64,000 bases of DNA, from positions 496,001-560,000 of the forward strand of contig NKJC01000001.1 in NCBI GenBank assembly GCA_002256435.1. The letters are read 5' to 3'. Within the stretch, counting starts at the first letter, position 1. Every line of letters begins with the position of its first letter. The notes under the pieces are model-generated. The model saw nothing but the letters and a program-made list of their open reading frames with translations. It was not told the origin of the DNA and made no database searches. The stretch is from Chitinophagaceae bacterium BSSC1. Lineage in GTDB: Bacteria; Bacteroidota; Bacteroidia; Chitinophagales; Chitinophagaceae. This document shows positions 1 to 9,782 of the stretch, one piece after another. Made by a program: the position numbers and the translations under genes.

Positions 1-1098
1 GGCTTTGAGATCCTTGATCAGTAAGTCAAACTGCCTATTGAAAGAAGGTTGAGTGCGGGTATTAAATTCAATCTCGTAATTGGCCAAATGTGGTTTGTAC
101 CCAAACTCAACTAGATCCCTTTTTGCTAGCAGTTCTTCAATCACTGTTGCAGGTACAAAGTCTTCTTTGGAAACAGATTTCAACACTTTGGAATCATCCT
201 CTTCCTCATTATTATTCATTCGGAATCCATCGGCAATCATAGACAAAAAGCCGTCTAGATCTTCCTCTTGCTGATGGATCTTCTCTGCAATCACATCCCA
301 ATCCTTGAGCCATACCACAGTATTGTCTGGCAAAAATTCTAACAAAGAAACCTTGTCTCCAGTTTCAAACTGGGTCTCTACATTGGGAATGATATTTACC
401 TGTAAGAGCTTGCGTTCACTTAACTGTGTTTCTGGATCAAATATGCGAATGCTGTCTACTTCATTGCCAAATAACTCTACCCTATACGGCTTCTCGTTAC
501 CATATGAATAGATATCTAAAATACCGCCACGTAGGGCAAACTGACCTGGCTCGTATACAAAATCGGTTCGCTCAAAACCATACATGACAAAAAGTTCCAT
601 GAGGTTATTGAGCTGTATGGTTTCATTGACCTTGATCTGAATAATATTTCCAGAAAGCGTTTTGGGCAAGACCACTTTTTCAAATAAGGCTTCTGGATAA
701 GTAACAATAATTTTCTTATTACCCCCACCAGCCAATTTGGTCAAAGCCTCTGTTCTAAGCATCACGTGAGAGCTATTGAGCAACCTAAAGTTCTTTCTAT
801 TCTTAAATGAAGCTGGAAAATAAAATAGGTCTAAGGCATTGGTCAGATTCTCTAACGTATTTTGAAAATAAGCCGCTTCCTCAGCATCGTTCAATACTAC
901 CAAATGGTTTAGATTCTGACAACTAGGTTGCATGAACACTGCGCTCACTATAAACTCTGCACTGCTACCTTGTAGATTTTTGAGGAAGATTTTCTGAATA
1001 TCGTTTTCTTGGATTCTTTGGGCAATAGAAATCCTGTCCGCCAGTTCTAAAAGGCGGGGGGATTCTTGGTATTGCGCTAACAAAGTACCCATGTTCAT
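1..1098 (-). CDS. mfd: Transcription-repair coupling factor Mfd, N-terminal part (runs off the window)
   Basis: The minus-strand frame is open from ATG 1098 to the window edge, giving the first 366 residues; the ATG at 1092 is an alternative start. Around residues 175-215 the translation has the UvrB-homology signature of Mfd, including RGGILDIYSYGNEKPYRVE followed by a FGNEVDSIRIFDPETQ stretch. Mfd is a cytoplasmic ATP-dependent translocase that removes stalled RNA polymerase from DNA lesions and recruits UvrA. The RNA-polymerase-interaction and RecG-like motor domains would lie outside the window. It is divergent from the S8 protease gene, with a shared 221-bp upstream region. Confidence 0.9.
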   Translation of the reverse strand, partial: MNMGTLLAQYQESPRLLELADRISIAQRIQENDIQKIFLKNLQGSSAEFIVSAVFMQPSCQNLNHLVVLNDAEEAAYFQNTLENLTNALDLFYFPASFKNRKNFRLLNSSHVMLRTEALTKLAGGGNKKIIVTYPEALFEKVVLPKTLSGNIIQIKVNETIQLNNLMELFVMYGFERTDFVYEPGQFALRGGILDIYSYGNEKPYRVELFGNEVDSIRIFDPETQLSERKLLQVNIIPNVETQFETGDKVSLLEFLPDNTVVWLKDWDVIAEKIHQQEEDLDGFLSMIADGFRMNNNEEEDDSKVLKSVSKEDFVPATVIEELLAKRDLVEFGYKPHLANYEIEFNTRTQPSFNRQFDLLIKDLKA

Positions 1099-1110
1099 AG
1101 GTGGTCACCC

Positions 1111-1133
1111 GGAAAACATTTAAGGCGTTTTCC
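1111..1133 (-). promoter_or_regulatory. Hairpin in the mfd leader
   Basis: GGAAAAC (1111-1117) and GTTTTCC (1127-1133) form a perfect 7-bp inverted repeat with a 9-nt loop. It lies between the putative mfd -7 box and the mfd start codon, so it would be in the 5' untranslated RNA. No T-run follows, so it is not an obvious terminator. A role is not known. Confidence 0.3.
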
Positions 1134-1145
1134 ATTTCAGGAGGG

Positions 1146-1153
1146 CAAAGATA
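1146..1153 (-). promoter_or_regulatory. Putative mfd promoter, Bacteroidota -7 box
   Basis: The minus strand reads TATCTTTG, an exact match to the Bacteroidota -7 consensus TAnnTTTG, 47 nt before the mfd start. No clear -33 TTTG is seen at the expected distance, so the call rests on the -7 box and its position. Confidence 0.4.
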
Positions 1154-1319
1154 AGTGCTTAGGACTTTGTAGAAATTGTAATATTTGATTGCTATCTAGT
1201 TCCAAGATTGTTAAACAGGCCATAAAAAAGGGTTAAAACCTCGGGGGCATAATTCAATTTGAGCCTTTAAAGTCTCTAACTTTAAGGGTACTTGCCCTTT
1301 AAAAGTTTATTTTTAGACC

Positions 1320-4300
1320 ATGCTTAGAAAATGTTTGGGGATTGTTTTATTGGCTGGATGTTCGGGGTTCTTGCAAGCGCAGGTTATCACCAACAAAGAT
1401 GTACTAGAAATGGCGTCTAGGAATTATCGTGCCGTTGAAAATGAAAATTATGCCAAAGCCTTGAAACTAGCCAAGGACAAGGGTTGGAGCCTAACCATTC
1501 AATCTTCCAATGGCAGAAATGCAGTATTGGTAGGCGTTGATGCCGTGGGGCATCCCAAATATTATATTACCCAAAACAATACCATCGCGGCAGCCACTAC
1601 CAAGGCTAACCAGTTATGGCCTGGTGGTAGTTCTGGTCTTAATCTAAGCGGCTCTAGTGCAGGTTTGAAAAATAAATTGGGCATTTGGGACGAGGGCAAA
1701 ATCCTGAACACCCATGTAGAATTAATAGGTAGGGTTACCCAAAAAGACAATGCCAGCTCTTTGGCTGACCATGCAACCCATGTGGCCGGTACCATGATTG
1801 CCACAGGCATCAATGCCAAAGCAAAGGGTATGGCCTATGCCATGCCTGGCATGGTGGCTTATGATTTTGACAATGACTTTTCGGAAATGTTTTCAGAAGC
1901 TTCTAACCTAATTCTCTCTAACCATTCTTATGGTATTATTTCTGGCTGGAATTACAATAGCAGTTTTAGCCGATGGGAATTTTGGGGAAGGGCTGGAGAA
2001 AATGAAGATTATAAATTTGGTTATTATAGCGATGACGCTCAATTACTAGATTCTATTGCCTTTAACGCCCCTAATTATTTAATTGTAAAAGCAGCGGGTA
2101 ATAACCGGGCTTATACCGGACCGGATGAGGGTAGCAAATATTATAGATACAACGCTTCAAATCAAATGGTAGATGCGGGTAATAGACCTGCTGGCATTAG
2201 TAGCAATGATGCATATGGTTCAATTGCATGGGACGCCAATGCCAAGAATATTTTAACCGTTGGAGCAGTGGAAGGGATTCCAGGGGGATATAATAGAAAA
2301 GAAGACGTGATCATGTCAAGTTTTAGCAGTTGGGGGCCAACCGATGATGGAAGAATCAAACCTGATTTGGTAGCCGATGGTGTAGAAGTGTTTTCGAGTA
2401 ATGCAAGCTCCAATACGGGTTATGATTCTCGCAATGGTACTTCTCATGCCTCTCCAAGTGCAACGGGATCTTTGTTATTATTACAAGAATATTGGTCCAA
2501 ACTAAAATCAGGTGCTTTTATGAGATCCGCCACCCTCAAGGGTTTGGCCATTCAAAATGCTGATGAAGCTGGTAGTTTTCCTGGTCCTGATTACAAATAT
2601 GGTTGGGGATTATTAAACGTAGAAAAAGCAGCTGCTATGATTACCGCAGCAGTTAGTTCTAACAATGCCAGCACCAGCGAACACTTGATTTATGAAAACA
2701 ATTTATTAAACGGTCAAAGTTTTTCTACCACGGTGATTGCTTCTGGTAAATCTCCATTAACTGCTACAATTAGCTGGACTGATCCAAAGGGAACTGTTGA
2801 AACGGTGAACATGCTCAACAATCCAGCTAAAAAATTGGTGAATGACCTTGATATTAGAATTACCAAAGGCGCCAGAACCTATTTGCCCTGGGTTTTAAAT
2901 CCTGCAAGCCCTGCTCTGTCTGCATCTAGGGGAGATAATATTACCGACAATGTAGAAAGAATCAATATTGACAGCACCATTCCAGGTGATGTTTATACTA
3001 TTACTGTTACGCATAAAGGAAGTTTACAAAGAGGACAACAAGCTTACTCCTTATTGGTTAGTGGTGGTGGCGGAACGGCGTTTTGTGTTTCAGCTCCTAC
3101 CAGTACTGCTGGGGCCAGAATTGATAGTGTAGTGTTGGGTACTTTGAAATATGAAAATCCTGCTGGATGCACTAGCTATACCAATGCCACCAACTATAGT
3201 GGAGATATAGAATCTTCCCAACCACTATCGCTCCGCGTAAAAACAAGTAGTTGTGATGCTAGTGCTAATCCTAGAATAGTAACAGTCTATATAGACTTTA
3301 ACAACAATGGCATTTTTGATGCCTCTGAAAAAGTTGCACAAAGTACTGCTCTTGCTAATAATACAACTTATATAACTAGTATTACTACGCCTGCGGGTTT
3401 AAGTACCGGTGCTATTTATTTGATGCGCGTAATTGTACAAGAAACCAGTGTGGCTTCAGATGTAAATCCTTGTGGCAATTATGCAAAAGGCGAAACAGCA
3501 GATTTTAGACTTAAGGTAGTTGCGGCTTCTAATGACCTAAGTATTACAGGCATCATCTCGCCTGCATCAGGCAACTGTGGTGTTGATGGGCAGTACCTAA
3601 CTATATCAGTCAAAAACAATGGTAATATTGATCAAAGCAATATTCCATTTACTGCTACCATCACCAATGGCGCCAACACCATTGCTAGTTTCTCCACAGT
3701 ATTCAAAGGAACCTTACCTGCTTTGAGCAGCATGGAATATACATTCCCAACTGCATTTAATACTATCCCTGCAACTAGCTATACCATTAACAGTTCTGTA
3801 AACATGGCAGGAGATCAGAATCTTAGTAACAATACTATGAGCAGTACCGTTCTTACTGCTTCCAAACCTAGTACGGCTACTGCTGCAGCTACTATTTGTA
3901 ACAACAATGCTTTGCTCAAAGTGCTGAACCCATCGCTGTCAAGCAATTATTTTTGGTATAATTCACCAACTGCCACATCAGCATTTGCGGTTGGCGCTTC
4001 TGTGAGCACCAGCAATATACCAGGTAACAATACTTTTTATCTAGGCAAGGAAAGCAGGGGTTCAGTAGGACCCACCACCAAATTGGCCTACCCCAATGGA
4101 GGATACAATTATTTCAGCGGCAACTATATCAATTTCAAAAATGATGTGCCATTGACTATTGAATCTGCCAGATTGTATACGGGTTATGCAGGCACCATTA
4201 TTTTCACCGTGGCCAATTATGCGGGCCCAGATGGACAGGGTGGTTATAACTACTATCCATTATCAGAAGTAGAATTAAAAGTGGAAGCTAGCAATCCAAG

Positions 4301-5096
4301 CCCTGCCATGGGTGCTATCACGGGAAACCCTGCAAATGACACAGGCAAAGTATACCGTTTAAACCTGCCTGTGAATACAACAGGTGACCATATTATCATC
4401 ATCAACTGTTTAGACAATGCCACTATTTTTAGAAACAATGGCATCACGGGAAACCCTTATCCTTTTAGTATTCCCAATGTGATCTCTATTACTGGAAACA
4501 GCGCAGTGAATAGTACCAATGCAGCGGATACCAATTTCTACAAACAGTTTTATTATTTCTTGTACGATGTTAAAGTGAATACCAATGACTGTGTCAGTGA
4601 CAGGGTTCCTGTTGTGGCAAATCTTCCATTGGTACCAGTGATTGCATTGGTGGGTGATTCTTTGGTAAGTAGTTTGTCTAGCGGAAACCAATGGTATTTA
4701 AATGACACGCTAATATCTGGGGCTACAAGATCAAGTATTAAACCTATTAGGAATGGTATTTACAAGTCTATTGTTACAGATGCAAGCGGTTGTGGACAGA
4801 TTTCTAATAGTATCAATTTTCAAAATGGCGTAATCCCGGATGATATTTTCTTGAATGTATCTCCCAATCCAAATAAGGGTAGGTTCCAGGTTAGCTTTGA
4901 GGTCTTTGAAAAAAATGATGTTAGCCTAGAAATTTTCAATAGTGTTGGCCAAAAATTATTGCTGGAAGAGTACCCGGGATTCAATGGTAAATTCTCCAAA
5001 ACCATTTATTTAGAACACGCCGCCGCAGGATTGCATGTCTTGAAAATCAGGTATAACAATAAAACTTATTTAAAGAAATTCCTGATTCAACGTTAA
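1320..5096 (+). CDS. Secreted S8 (subtilisin-like) serine protease with GEVED-type and T9SS sorting domains
   Basis: This is a 1258-aa exported protease. A signal peptide ends near AQ at residue 21. The S8 triad is visible as Asp124 (IWDEG), His151 (HATHVAGT) and Ser375 (GTSHASP). The last is followed by the usual C-terminal catalytic helix. A prodomain-like stretch fills residues 22-110. A GEVED-type module lies around residues 600-720 (YIDFNNNGIFDASEK), followed by CARDB- or Ig-like beta domains. The final ~75 residues form a type A T9SS sorting domain (SPNPNKGRF near its start, KKFLIQR at the end), so the protein should cross the outer membrane by T9SS and be attached or released. It stands alone, with a terminator after it. 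The family is clear; the substrate is unknown. Confidence 0.9.
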   Translation: MLRKCLGIVLLAGCSGFLQAQVITNKDVLEMASRNYRAVENENYAKALKLAKDKGWSLTIQSSNGRNAVLVGVDAVGHPKYYITQNNTIAAATTKANQLWPGGSSGLNLSGSSAGLKNKLGIWDEGKILNTHVELIGRVTQKDNASSLADHATHVAGTMIATGINAKAKGMAYAMPGMVAYDFDNDFSEMFSEASNLILSNHSYGIISGWNYNSSFSRWEFWGRAGENEDYKFGYYSDDAQLLDSIAFNAPNYLIVKAAGNNRAYTGPDEGSKYYRYNASNQMVDAGNRPAGISSNDAYGSIAWDANAKNILTVGAVEGIPGGYNRKEDVIMSSFSSWGPTDDGRIKPDLVADGVEVFSSNASSNTGYDSRNGTSHASPSATGSLLLLQEYWSKLKSGAFMRSATLKGLAIQNADEAGSFPGPDYKYGWGLLNVEKAAAMITAAVSSNNASTSEHLIYENNLLNGQSFSTTVIASGKSPLTATISWTDPKGTVETVNMLNNPAKKLVNDLDIRITKGARTYLPWVLNPASPALSASRGDNITDNVERINIDSTIPGDVYTITVTHKGSLQRGQQAYSLLVSGGGGTAFCVSAPTSTAGARIDSVVLGTLKYENPAGCTSYTNATNYSGDIESSQPLSLRVKTSSCDASANPRIVTVYIDFNNNGIFDASEKVAQSTALANNTTYITSITTPAGLSTGAIYLMRVIVQETSVASDVNPCGNYAKGETADFRLKVVAASNDLSITGIISPASGNCGVDGQYLTISVKNNGNIDQSNIPFTATITNGANTIASFSTVFKGTLPALSSMEYTFPTAFNTIPATSYTINSSVNMAGDQNLSNNTMSSTVLTASKPSTATAAATICNNNALLKVLNPSLSSNYFWYNSPTATSAFAVGASVSTSNIPGNNTFYLGKESRGSVGPTTKLAYPNGGYNYFSGNYINFKNDVPLTIESARLYTGYAGTIIFTVANYAGPDGQGGYNYYPLSEVELKVEASNPSPAMGAITGNPANDTGKVYRLNLPVNTTGDHIIIINCLDNATIFRNNGITGNPYPFSIPNVISITGNSAVNSTNAADTNFYKQFYYFLYDVKVNTNDCVSDRVPVVANLPLVPVIALVGDSLVSSLSSGNQWYLNDTLISGATRSSIKPIRNGIYKSIVTDASGCGQISNSINFQNGVIPDDIFLNVSPNPNKGRFQVSFEVFEKNDVSLEIFNSVGQKLLLEEYPGFNGKFSKTIYLEHAAAGLHVLKIRYNNKTYLKKFLIQR

Positions 5097-5124
5097 AATA
5101 GGCTGAAAAAGAACAAAAAACTAC

Positions 5125-5150
5125 CAAAGGCAACCATCTGGCTGCCTTTG
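5125..5150 (+). terminator. Terminator after the S8 protease
   Basis: CAAAGGCA (5125-5132) pairs with TGCCTTTG (5143-5150), followed by a T-rich TTGTATT tail. It sits 29 nt after the protease stop and before the next start. Confidence 0.6.
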
Positions 5151-5176
5151 TTGTATTAAACTAATCAATATCTTAG
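5147..5176 (+). promoter_or_regulatory. Putative promoter of the beta-propeller protein gene
   Basis: TTTG at 5147-5150 and TATCTTAG at 5169-5176 are 18 nt apart. They resemble the Bacteroidota -33 TTTG and -7 TAnnTTTG boxes with one mismatch in the -7. The -33 element overlaps the preceding terminator stem. Confidence 0.35.
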
Positions 5177-5196
5177 AGCATTAATATCCCTCATTT

Positions 5197-8127
5197 ATGA
5201 AAAAAAGGCTTCTCCTGATTACAGCTGTGGTAACTATTGTTGGTATTGGACTACTTGTCAAAAAAAACGGTCTACGTTTTTGGAGGGAGAAGACCTTTAA
5301 AGAAGCTTGGTTAGAAAGCAAGGCAGAGGGAGAAAATGAAGAGGAAGAGAACGCTGAACAAAAAGCAACTGCACAAGCAGGCAGATGGCAGTATGAATTT
5401 GACTTATTGAAAGACCCTAAAACGGGCAAGATTCCGGTAAATGCATTTAATGAGGAAATGAAACAAGCTATGAGCCTGCCTGTTTCATTGGAATCTTATT
5501 CTGTTCGCAATGGCGTGGTACGAACTGCTAATGGCGTAAATACTGCAACTAGTAATGTTTATTTAAAAGCTGGCCCAAACAATATAGGCGGTAGAACTAG
5601 GGCTTTTGCTTTTGACAAAAGATATAATGGAACCTCTAATCAAGTAATTATTGCAGGCTGTGTGAGTGGTGGGATTATGCGTTCAACTGATGGTGGCGCA
5701 ACTTGGAATTTGGTTACCCCTTCTCAACAAATTCACAGTTTTACAGCTATTGCCCAAGACCCAAGAACTGGATCCCAAGATACTTGGTATGCAGGTACTG
5801 GTGAAGCCAATGGAAATTCAGCTGGAGCAACAGGTGCTTTCTTTTATGGCCATGGCATCTTCAAATCAACTGACAATGGCGCCACTTGGACTGCATTAAC
5901 TGCTACCCAATCTACCCTAGAATCATTTAACAACGCATTTGACATTGTTCATAAAATTGCGGTTCACCCTTTAACCGGAGATGTTTATGTGGCAGCACAA
6001 AATACCATTCAACGTTCTCAAAATGGTGGTACTAGTTGGGCTTCTGTAAAAGGCACTTTGGGTGGTAATACTTTAACCGGTAATACAGATGTAGTAATTA
6101 AGGCCGATGGCTCTAAAATCTATGTTGGCTTTCATTTGAAAAACTCAGCCAGTCCATCTGATCGTGGTGTTTGGGAATCTGCCACTGGCGATGCTGGCTC
6201 ATGGACTGCTATTGCAGGTAATACAGCAGAAACACCTGCTGGCTTTAAACAAAATACGGGTACTGCTAACTGGGGAAGAATCTTATTGGCATTAGCCCCA
6301 TCTAATAACAATATACTTTACGTATTGTATGAAAATGGCAATACGCTTAGTGCATCCGTTTCTGAAGTTGATTTATTCAAAATGGAAGTGATTGGTGGTT
6401 TGCCACAATGGACCAACCTGTCTGCTTTTATGCCGGTTGGAACTGGAACTGCTGGCGGTGTTGATTTACAAGGTGCTTATAATATGACTTTGTCTGTAAA
6501 ACCTGATGATCCAAATATGGTCTTTATTGGGGGAACCAACTTATATAGGTCTATCAACGGATTTACAACCACAGGAGCTACTAATAAAATTGGTGGATAT
6601 AGTGTTGCCAATTCTCACCCTGACATGCATGGACTAGTTTTTGACCCTACCAATGTTAAAAAAGCGTACAATATCAATGATGGAAGTATCCAATTTACCA
6701 ATGATATTACTGCAACACCTGTGGTTTGGAATTTTATCAAAAACTACCAAACCCTACAATACTATCATGTAGCTATTGACCCTGAAACGGGTAAGAACAA
6801 TTTCATGGGTGGTGCACAGGACAATGGTACTTGGTATAGAGACGCATCCCTGAACCTAGGACCAAGAACTTCAGATAGACCAGGCATTGACGATTATTTC
6901 AACATGTTTGGTGGTGATGGTGTGGCAGTGGAAATTGCCAATATCAATGCCGGAAAGCAATTGGTGTATTATGGATTCCAAAGCGGTAACGCTTATAGAG
7001 ACGAGGTCTTGGATTATAATAATTATCCAGGAGCCAGTGTTAGACCCAAAGTGGCCGATATGATCTCTAACGGTAATGGTGGCTGGGGCGATTTTGTAAC
7101 CTATTTCAAATTGAGCAATTCCAATTCTGAAGTTATGTTCTATGCCAATTACTATAATTTGTTTAGAACAACATCTGCAAGTACTGTTGATAGTACCAAA
7201 TGGACCAAAATGACAGGAGTGGCTTTGGTTACTGATATTGGCGGAAGTACCCCTGTATCAATTAGAACCATTGATTTTTCTTGGGGGCCCTACAAAACCA
7301 CCCATGCTATGTATTATGGCACAAGCAATGGTAAAGTTTTCAGATTGGACGATTATGCAAATGCTGATGCTTTAGCTATGCCTGTAGATATTTCACCAAC
7401 AGGAGTTACTGGTAATATCATTGATATTGCTGTAAACCCCAATGATGACAATGAAATTATGGCCGTAGTTTCTAACTATGGTCAAACCTCTATTTGGTGG
7501 ACCTATAATGCAAAAACTTCAAAACCTAGTTGGTCAAATGCAGAAGGGAATTTAACCTTACCATCTATTCGTTCTTGCGTGATAGCACCAAAATTGGAAA
7601 ATGGCGTTCCCGTAACGGAATATTATGTAGGTACTTCAGTAGGTCTGTTTACTACAGCAAGTATTGGTAAAACTTTGGGGGCTGGTGGATCTGTAGTTTG
7701 GTCAAGAGAAGGTGCTTCTGTGCTAAACTTTGCCGTGATTACCTCACTAGACTATCGCCCAGCGGACAATACCATGCTCATTGGTACCCATGGCAATGGT
7801 ATGTATTACACGGTTATTGGCAACCCCAATTTCAATCCAAATACGTCTACCGCTATCAATACTGCCATCTTGAATGATAAGAACTTTATTAAAGTATTCC
7901 CTACCGTTAGCAGGGGCACTTATCAATACGGACAAGGAAGTTTAACTGGTATTAAATCTATGCAGGTTCAAGTTTATAATATGTGGGGGCAACCCGTATT
8001 TAGTCAATCAGTGAACTATGGATCAGGAACTATTCCATTGGGTAATTTGGCTGCTGGGAACTATGTGATTCAGATAACCAGTGACAACAAGAAATATCAA
8101 ACCATTCAAAAAGTTATCAAACAATAG
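5197..8127 (+). CDS. Secreted BNR/sortilin-like beta-propeller protein with T9SS sorting domain
   Basis: This is a 976-aa protein with an N-terminal hydrophobic segment (residues 4-21, after MKKR), then a short highly acidic linker (EGENEEEENAEQ, about residues 48-59). The body contains repeated Asp-box-like blades (for example STDGGATWNL and STDNGATWTA), as in VPS10/sortilin or glycosyl-hydrolase BNR propellers. The last ~80 residues resemble a T9SS type A sorting domain (VQVYNMWGQPVF, then LAAGNYVIQI, ending KVIKQ). It is therefore probably a cell-surface or released protein. No catalytic residues could be assigned, so an enzymatic role is not claimed. It is followed after 3 nt by the 179-aa gene, suggesting co-transcription. 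Confidence 0.8.
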   Translation: MKKRLLLITAVVTIVGIGLLVKKNGLRFWREKTFKEAWLESKAEGENEEEENAEQKATAQAGRWQYEFDLLKDPKTGKIPVNAFNEEMKQAMSLPVSLESYSVRNGVVRTANGVNTATSNVYLKAGPNNIGGRTRAFAFDKRYNGTSNQVIIAGCVSGGIMRSTDGGATWNLVTPSQQIHSFTAIAQDPRTGSQDTWYAGTGEANGNSAGATGAFFYGHGIFKSTDNGATWTALTATQSTLESFNNAFDIVHKIAVHPLTGDVYVAAQNTIQRSQNGGTSWASVKGTLGGNTLTGNTDVVIKADGSKIYVGFHLKNSASPSDRGVWESATGDAGSWTAIAGNTAETPAGFKQNTGTANWGRILLALAPSNNNILYVLYENGNTLSASVSEVDLFKMEVIGGLPQWTNLSAFMPVGTGTAGGVDLQGAYNMTLSVKPDDPNMVFIGGTNLYRSINGFTTTGATNKIGGYSVANSHPDMHGLVFDPTNVKKAYNINDGSIQFTNDITATPVVWNFIKNYQTLQYYHVAIDPETGKNNFMGGAQDNGTWYRDASLNLGPRTSDRPGIDDYFNMFGGDGVAVEIANINAGKQLVYYGFQSGNAYRDEVLDYNNYPGASVRPKVADMISNGNGGWGDFVTYFKLSNSNSEVMFYANYYNLFRTTSASTVDSTKWTKMTGVALVTDIGGSTPVSIRTIDFSWGPYKTTHAMYYGTSNGKVFRLDDYANADALAMPVDISPTGVTGNIIDIAVNPNDDNEIMAVVSNYGQTSIWWTYNAKTSKPSWSNAEGNLTLPSIRSCVIAPKLENGVPVTEYYVGTSVGLFTTASIGKTLGAGGSVVWSREGASVLNFAVITSLDYRPADNTMLIGTHGNGMYYTVIGNPNFNPNTSTAINTAILNDKNFIKVFPTVSRGTYQYGQGSLTGIKSMQVQVYNMWGQPVFSQSVNYGSGTIPLGNLAAGNYVIQITSDNKKYQTIQKVIKQ

Positions 8128-8130
8128 GTT

Positions 8131-8670
8131 ATGCGTAGATCAGTCTTTACTGGAATTTTGGCATTCTTGGGTTTATACTTAGTGGCAAATGGTCAAACCA
8201 ATATACCAACTAACCCATCACTTAGGTTAAGAGCTTATGAAAGGGTATTTATCAATGGTGTTGCTCCATCTCCTGTAATGGAAGTGGGTGGTAAAGAAAC
8301 CAAGGTTCAAGTAATTCCTACCAAGCCGGTTTATTATATCTATTTGATTGCAAATAAAGTGCCCTATATCAAGATTGAAAGGGTTTGGATCAAGCAACAG
8401 TTGTATACAGCTACTATTACCAGAGTGGCTACTAAACCCGTTTTAATTGAAAATGGTAAACAAAAGGACACCCTTGTCAAGTATACTGATGAAGCCGTTT
8501 GGCAAATCAGTATCAAAGACAAAGTAACCAATGGTACCAAGTCTAAAAAAGACATTGCTGATAAGGTTGCGGCCAATGAACTGGTTTTGCGTTTGAATGA
8601 TAAAAGCGGTGCTGTATATACTAGGGTGGCAAAAACATTTACAAAGCTTGAACCTCAGGCTGGTATGTAA
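8131..8670 (+). CDS. Small secreted protein of unknown function
   Basis: This 179-aa protein has a signal peptide (MRRSVFTGILAFLGLYLVANGQ). The mature part is rich in beta-forming residues and Lys, without recognised motifs or cysteines. It starts 3 nt after the propeller gene stop, so it is probably translated from the same mRNA and may act with it at the cell surface. The role is not known. Its 3' end is followed within 20 nt by a repeat element. Confidence 0.65.
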   Translation: MRRSVFTGILAFLGLYLVANGQTNIPTNPSLRLRAYERVFINGVAPSPVMEVGGKETKVQVIPTKPVYYIYLIANKVPYIKIERVWIKQQLYTATITRVATKPVLIENGKQKDTLVKYTDEAVWQISIKDKVTNGTKSKKDIADKVAANELVLRLNDKSGAVYTRVAKTFTKLEPQAGM

Positions 8671-8688
8671 TGCCCAAATTGGGGATTT

Positions 8689-8976
8689 AGTGAAGAGTGA
8701 AGAACGAAGAGTGAAGAATGAACGGTAATCTCAGTATGCGAGTTACTTAGGCTGCGCCTAAGTTCTTGTAAAAGACAAAGATTTTCATATAAAGAATCCC
8801 TTGGCTAGGCCTAGGGATTTTTTAATTTTAGAGTATCTGTTTTTTGGAAATTCTGTAAAAATTTAGTGAAAAAGTTGCTTCACATCCTTCTTCTTCCCAC
8901 TCTTCACTCTTCACTTTTATCTCTTCACTTTCTTCTTCTTCCACTCTTCACTCTTCACTTTTCACTTTTCACTTCT
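8689..8976. repeat. Modular heptamer-flanked intergenic element, copy A
   Basis: From left to right the element has four parts. The first is GTGAAGA-type heptamers (8690-8719). The second is a linker reading AATGAACGGTAATCTCAG then TATGCGAGTT, ending in an ACTTAGGC-TGC-GCCTAAGT hairpin (8745-8763). The third is a TTCTTGTAAAAGACAAAG linker with a terminator-like hairpin (8795-8825). The last is an inverted heptamer array (CACTCTTCACTCTTCAC type, 8881-8976). It fills nearly all of the 383-bp gap between the 179-aa gene and the flavoprotein gene. Copy B at 13.4 kb has the same order in the opposite orientation. No open reading frame of substance is inside. Confidence 0.8.
8795..8825 (+). terminator. 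Terminator-like hairpin inside repeat copy A
   Basis: AATCCCT (8795-8801) pairs with AGGGATT (8813-8819), with an inner GGC/GCC pair, followed by a T-run (TTTTTTAATTTT). It could end transcription from the propeller and 179-aa genes. Confidence 0.65.
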
Positions 8977-9053
8977 TTTATGCCATCGTTTGCGCATAAA
9001 TTTTGCACTCCATTAATCAATCTAGTTTACCTTTATTTTCTAAACTCGATTGT

Positions 9054-9782
9054 ATGTTGGAACCATGGCGCACTGGTACGGTCATCAAAATTGAAAACGA
9101 AACCAGCTCAACCCGAAGATTTTGGATTCAAGTTCCTGAAATAGCGGAATTTTCTTTTGAACCAGGGCAGTTTGTAACTTTAGATTTACCCATTCACGAA
9201 CAAAAAAACAAGCGCTGGAGAAGCTATTCTATTGCTTCTGCACCAGATGGCACCAATGTATTTGAATTGGTGATTGTTTTACTGGAAGGTGGTCTTGGAA
9301 CTACTTACTTATTTAATGAAGTAAGCGTGGGTACAGAAATCTTACTTCGCGGGCCTCAGGGTAAATTTACCCTACCTGAGGATACAGATAAAGACCTTGT
9401 TTTGATTTGTACTGGAACGGGGATTGCACCGTTTAGATCCATGGTTCACCATATTACCAAACATAACCTTGCCTATCAAAATGTTCATTTGGTATTTGGA
9501 TGCAGACATTTTGCAGATGGCTTGTACATTAATGAACTGAAGACTTTGCAAGCGGCCCATCCTAATATTCAATTCCACCCTTGCTATTCTAGAGAAGCAG
9601 AAGTGCCTGCTGGAACGTATAAGGGCTATGTACACCCTGTTTATGAGGCCTTAACAGAAAACGGCAATCGTCCAGCTAATTTCTATCTCTGCGGATGGAA
9701 AAACATGGTAGACGAGGCCAAACAACGCATTCTTGCCATGGGTTATGACAAGAAAGCCATTCACTTAGAATTGTACGGTTAG
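9054..9782 (+). CDS. Ferredoxin--NADP reductase-like FAD-binding oxidoreductase
   Basis: This is a 242-aa cytoplasmic flavoprotein of the FNR superfamily. The FAD-binding domain carries RSYSIAS (the RxYS motif) after FEPGQFVTLDLP. The NAD(P) domain carries GTGIAPFRSM and the C-terminal CGWKNMVDEAKQ signature. Start ATG 9054 is chosen because the frame upstream to 9003 has only a TTG start and non-homologous residues derived from the flanking repeat. No iron-sulphur ligand cluster is seen, so the electron partner is a separate protein. Its stop overlaps the convergent CoA-binding gene by 4 nt. Confidence 0.8.
   Translation: MLEPWRTGTVIKIENETSSTRRFWIQVPEIAEFSFEPGQFVTLDLPIHEQKNKRWRSYSIASAPDGTNVFELVIVLLEGGLGTTYLFNEVSVGTEILLRGPQGKFTLPEDTDKDLVLICTGTGIAPFRSMVHHITKHNLAYQNVHLVFGCRHFADGLYINELKTLQAAHPNIQFHPCYSREAEVPAGTYKGYVHPVYEALTENGNRPANFYLCGWKNMVDEAKQRILAMGYDKKAIHLELYG

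Noticed and set aside
2162..2413. Minus-strand open frames inside the protease gene
   Set aside because: They are shadows of the strong plus-strand frame with the S8 motifs.
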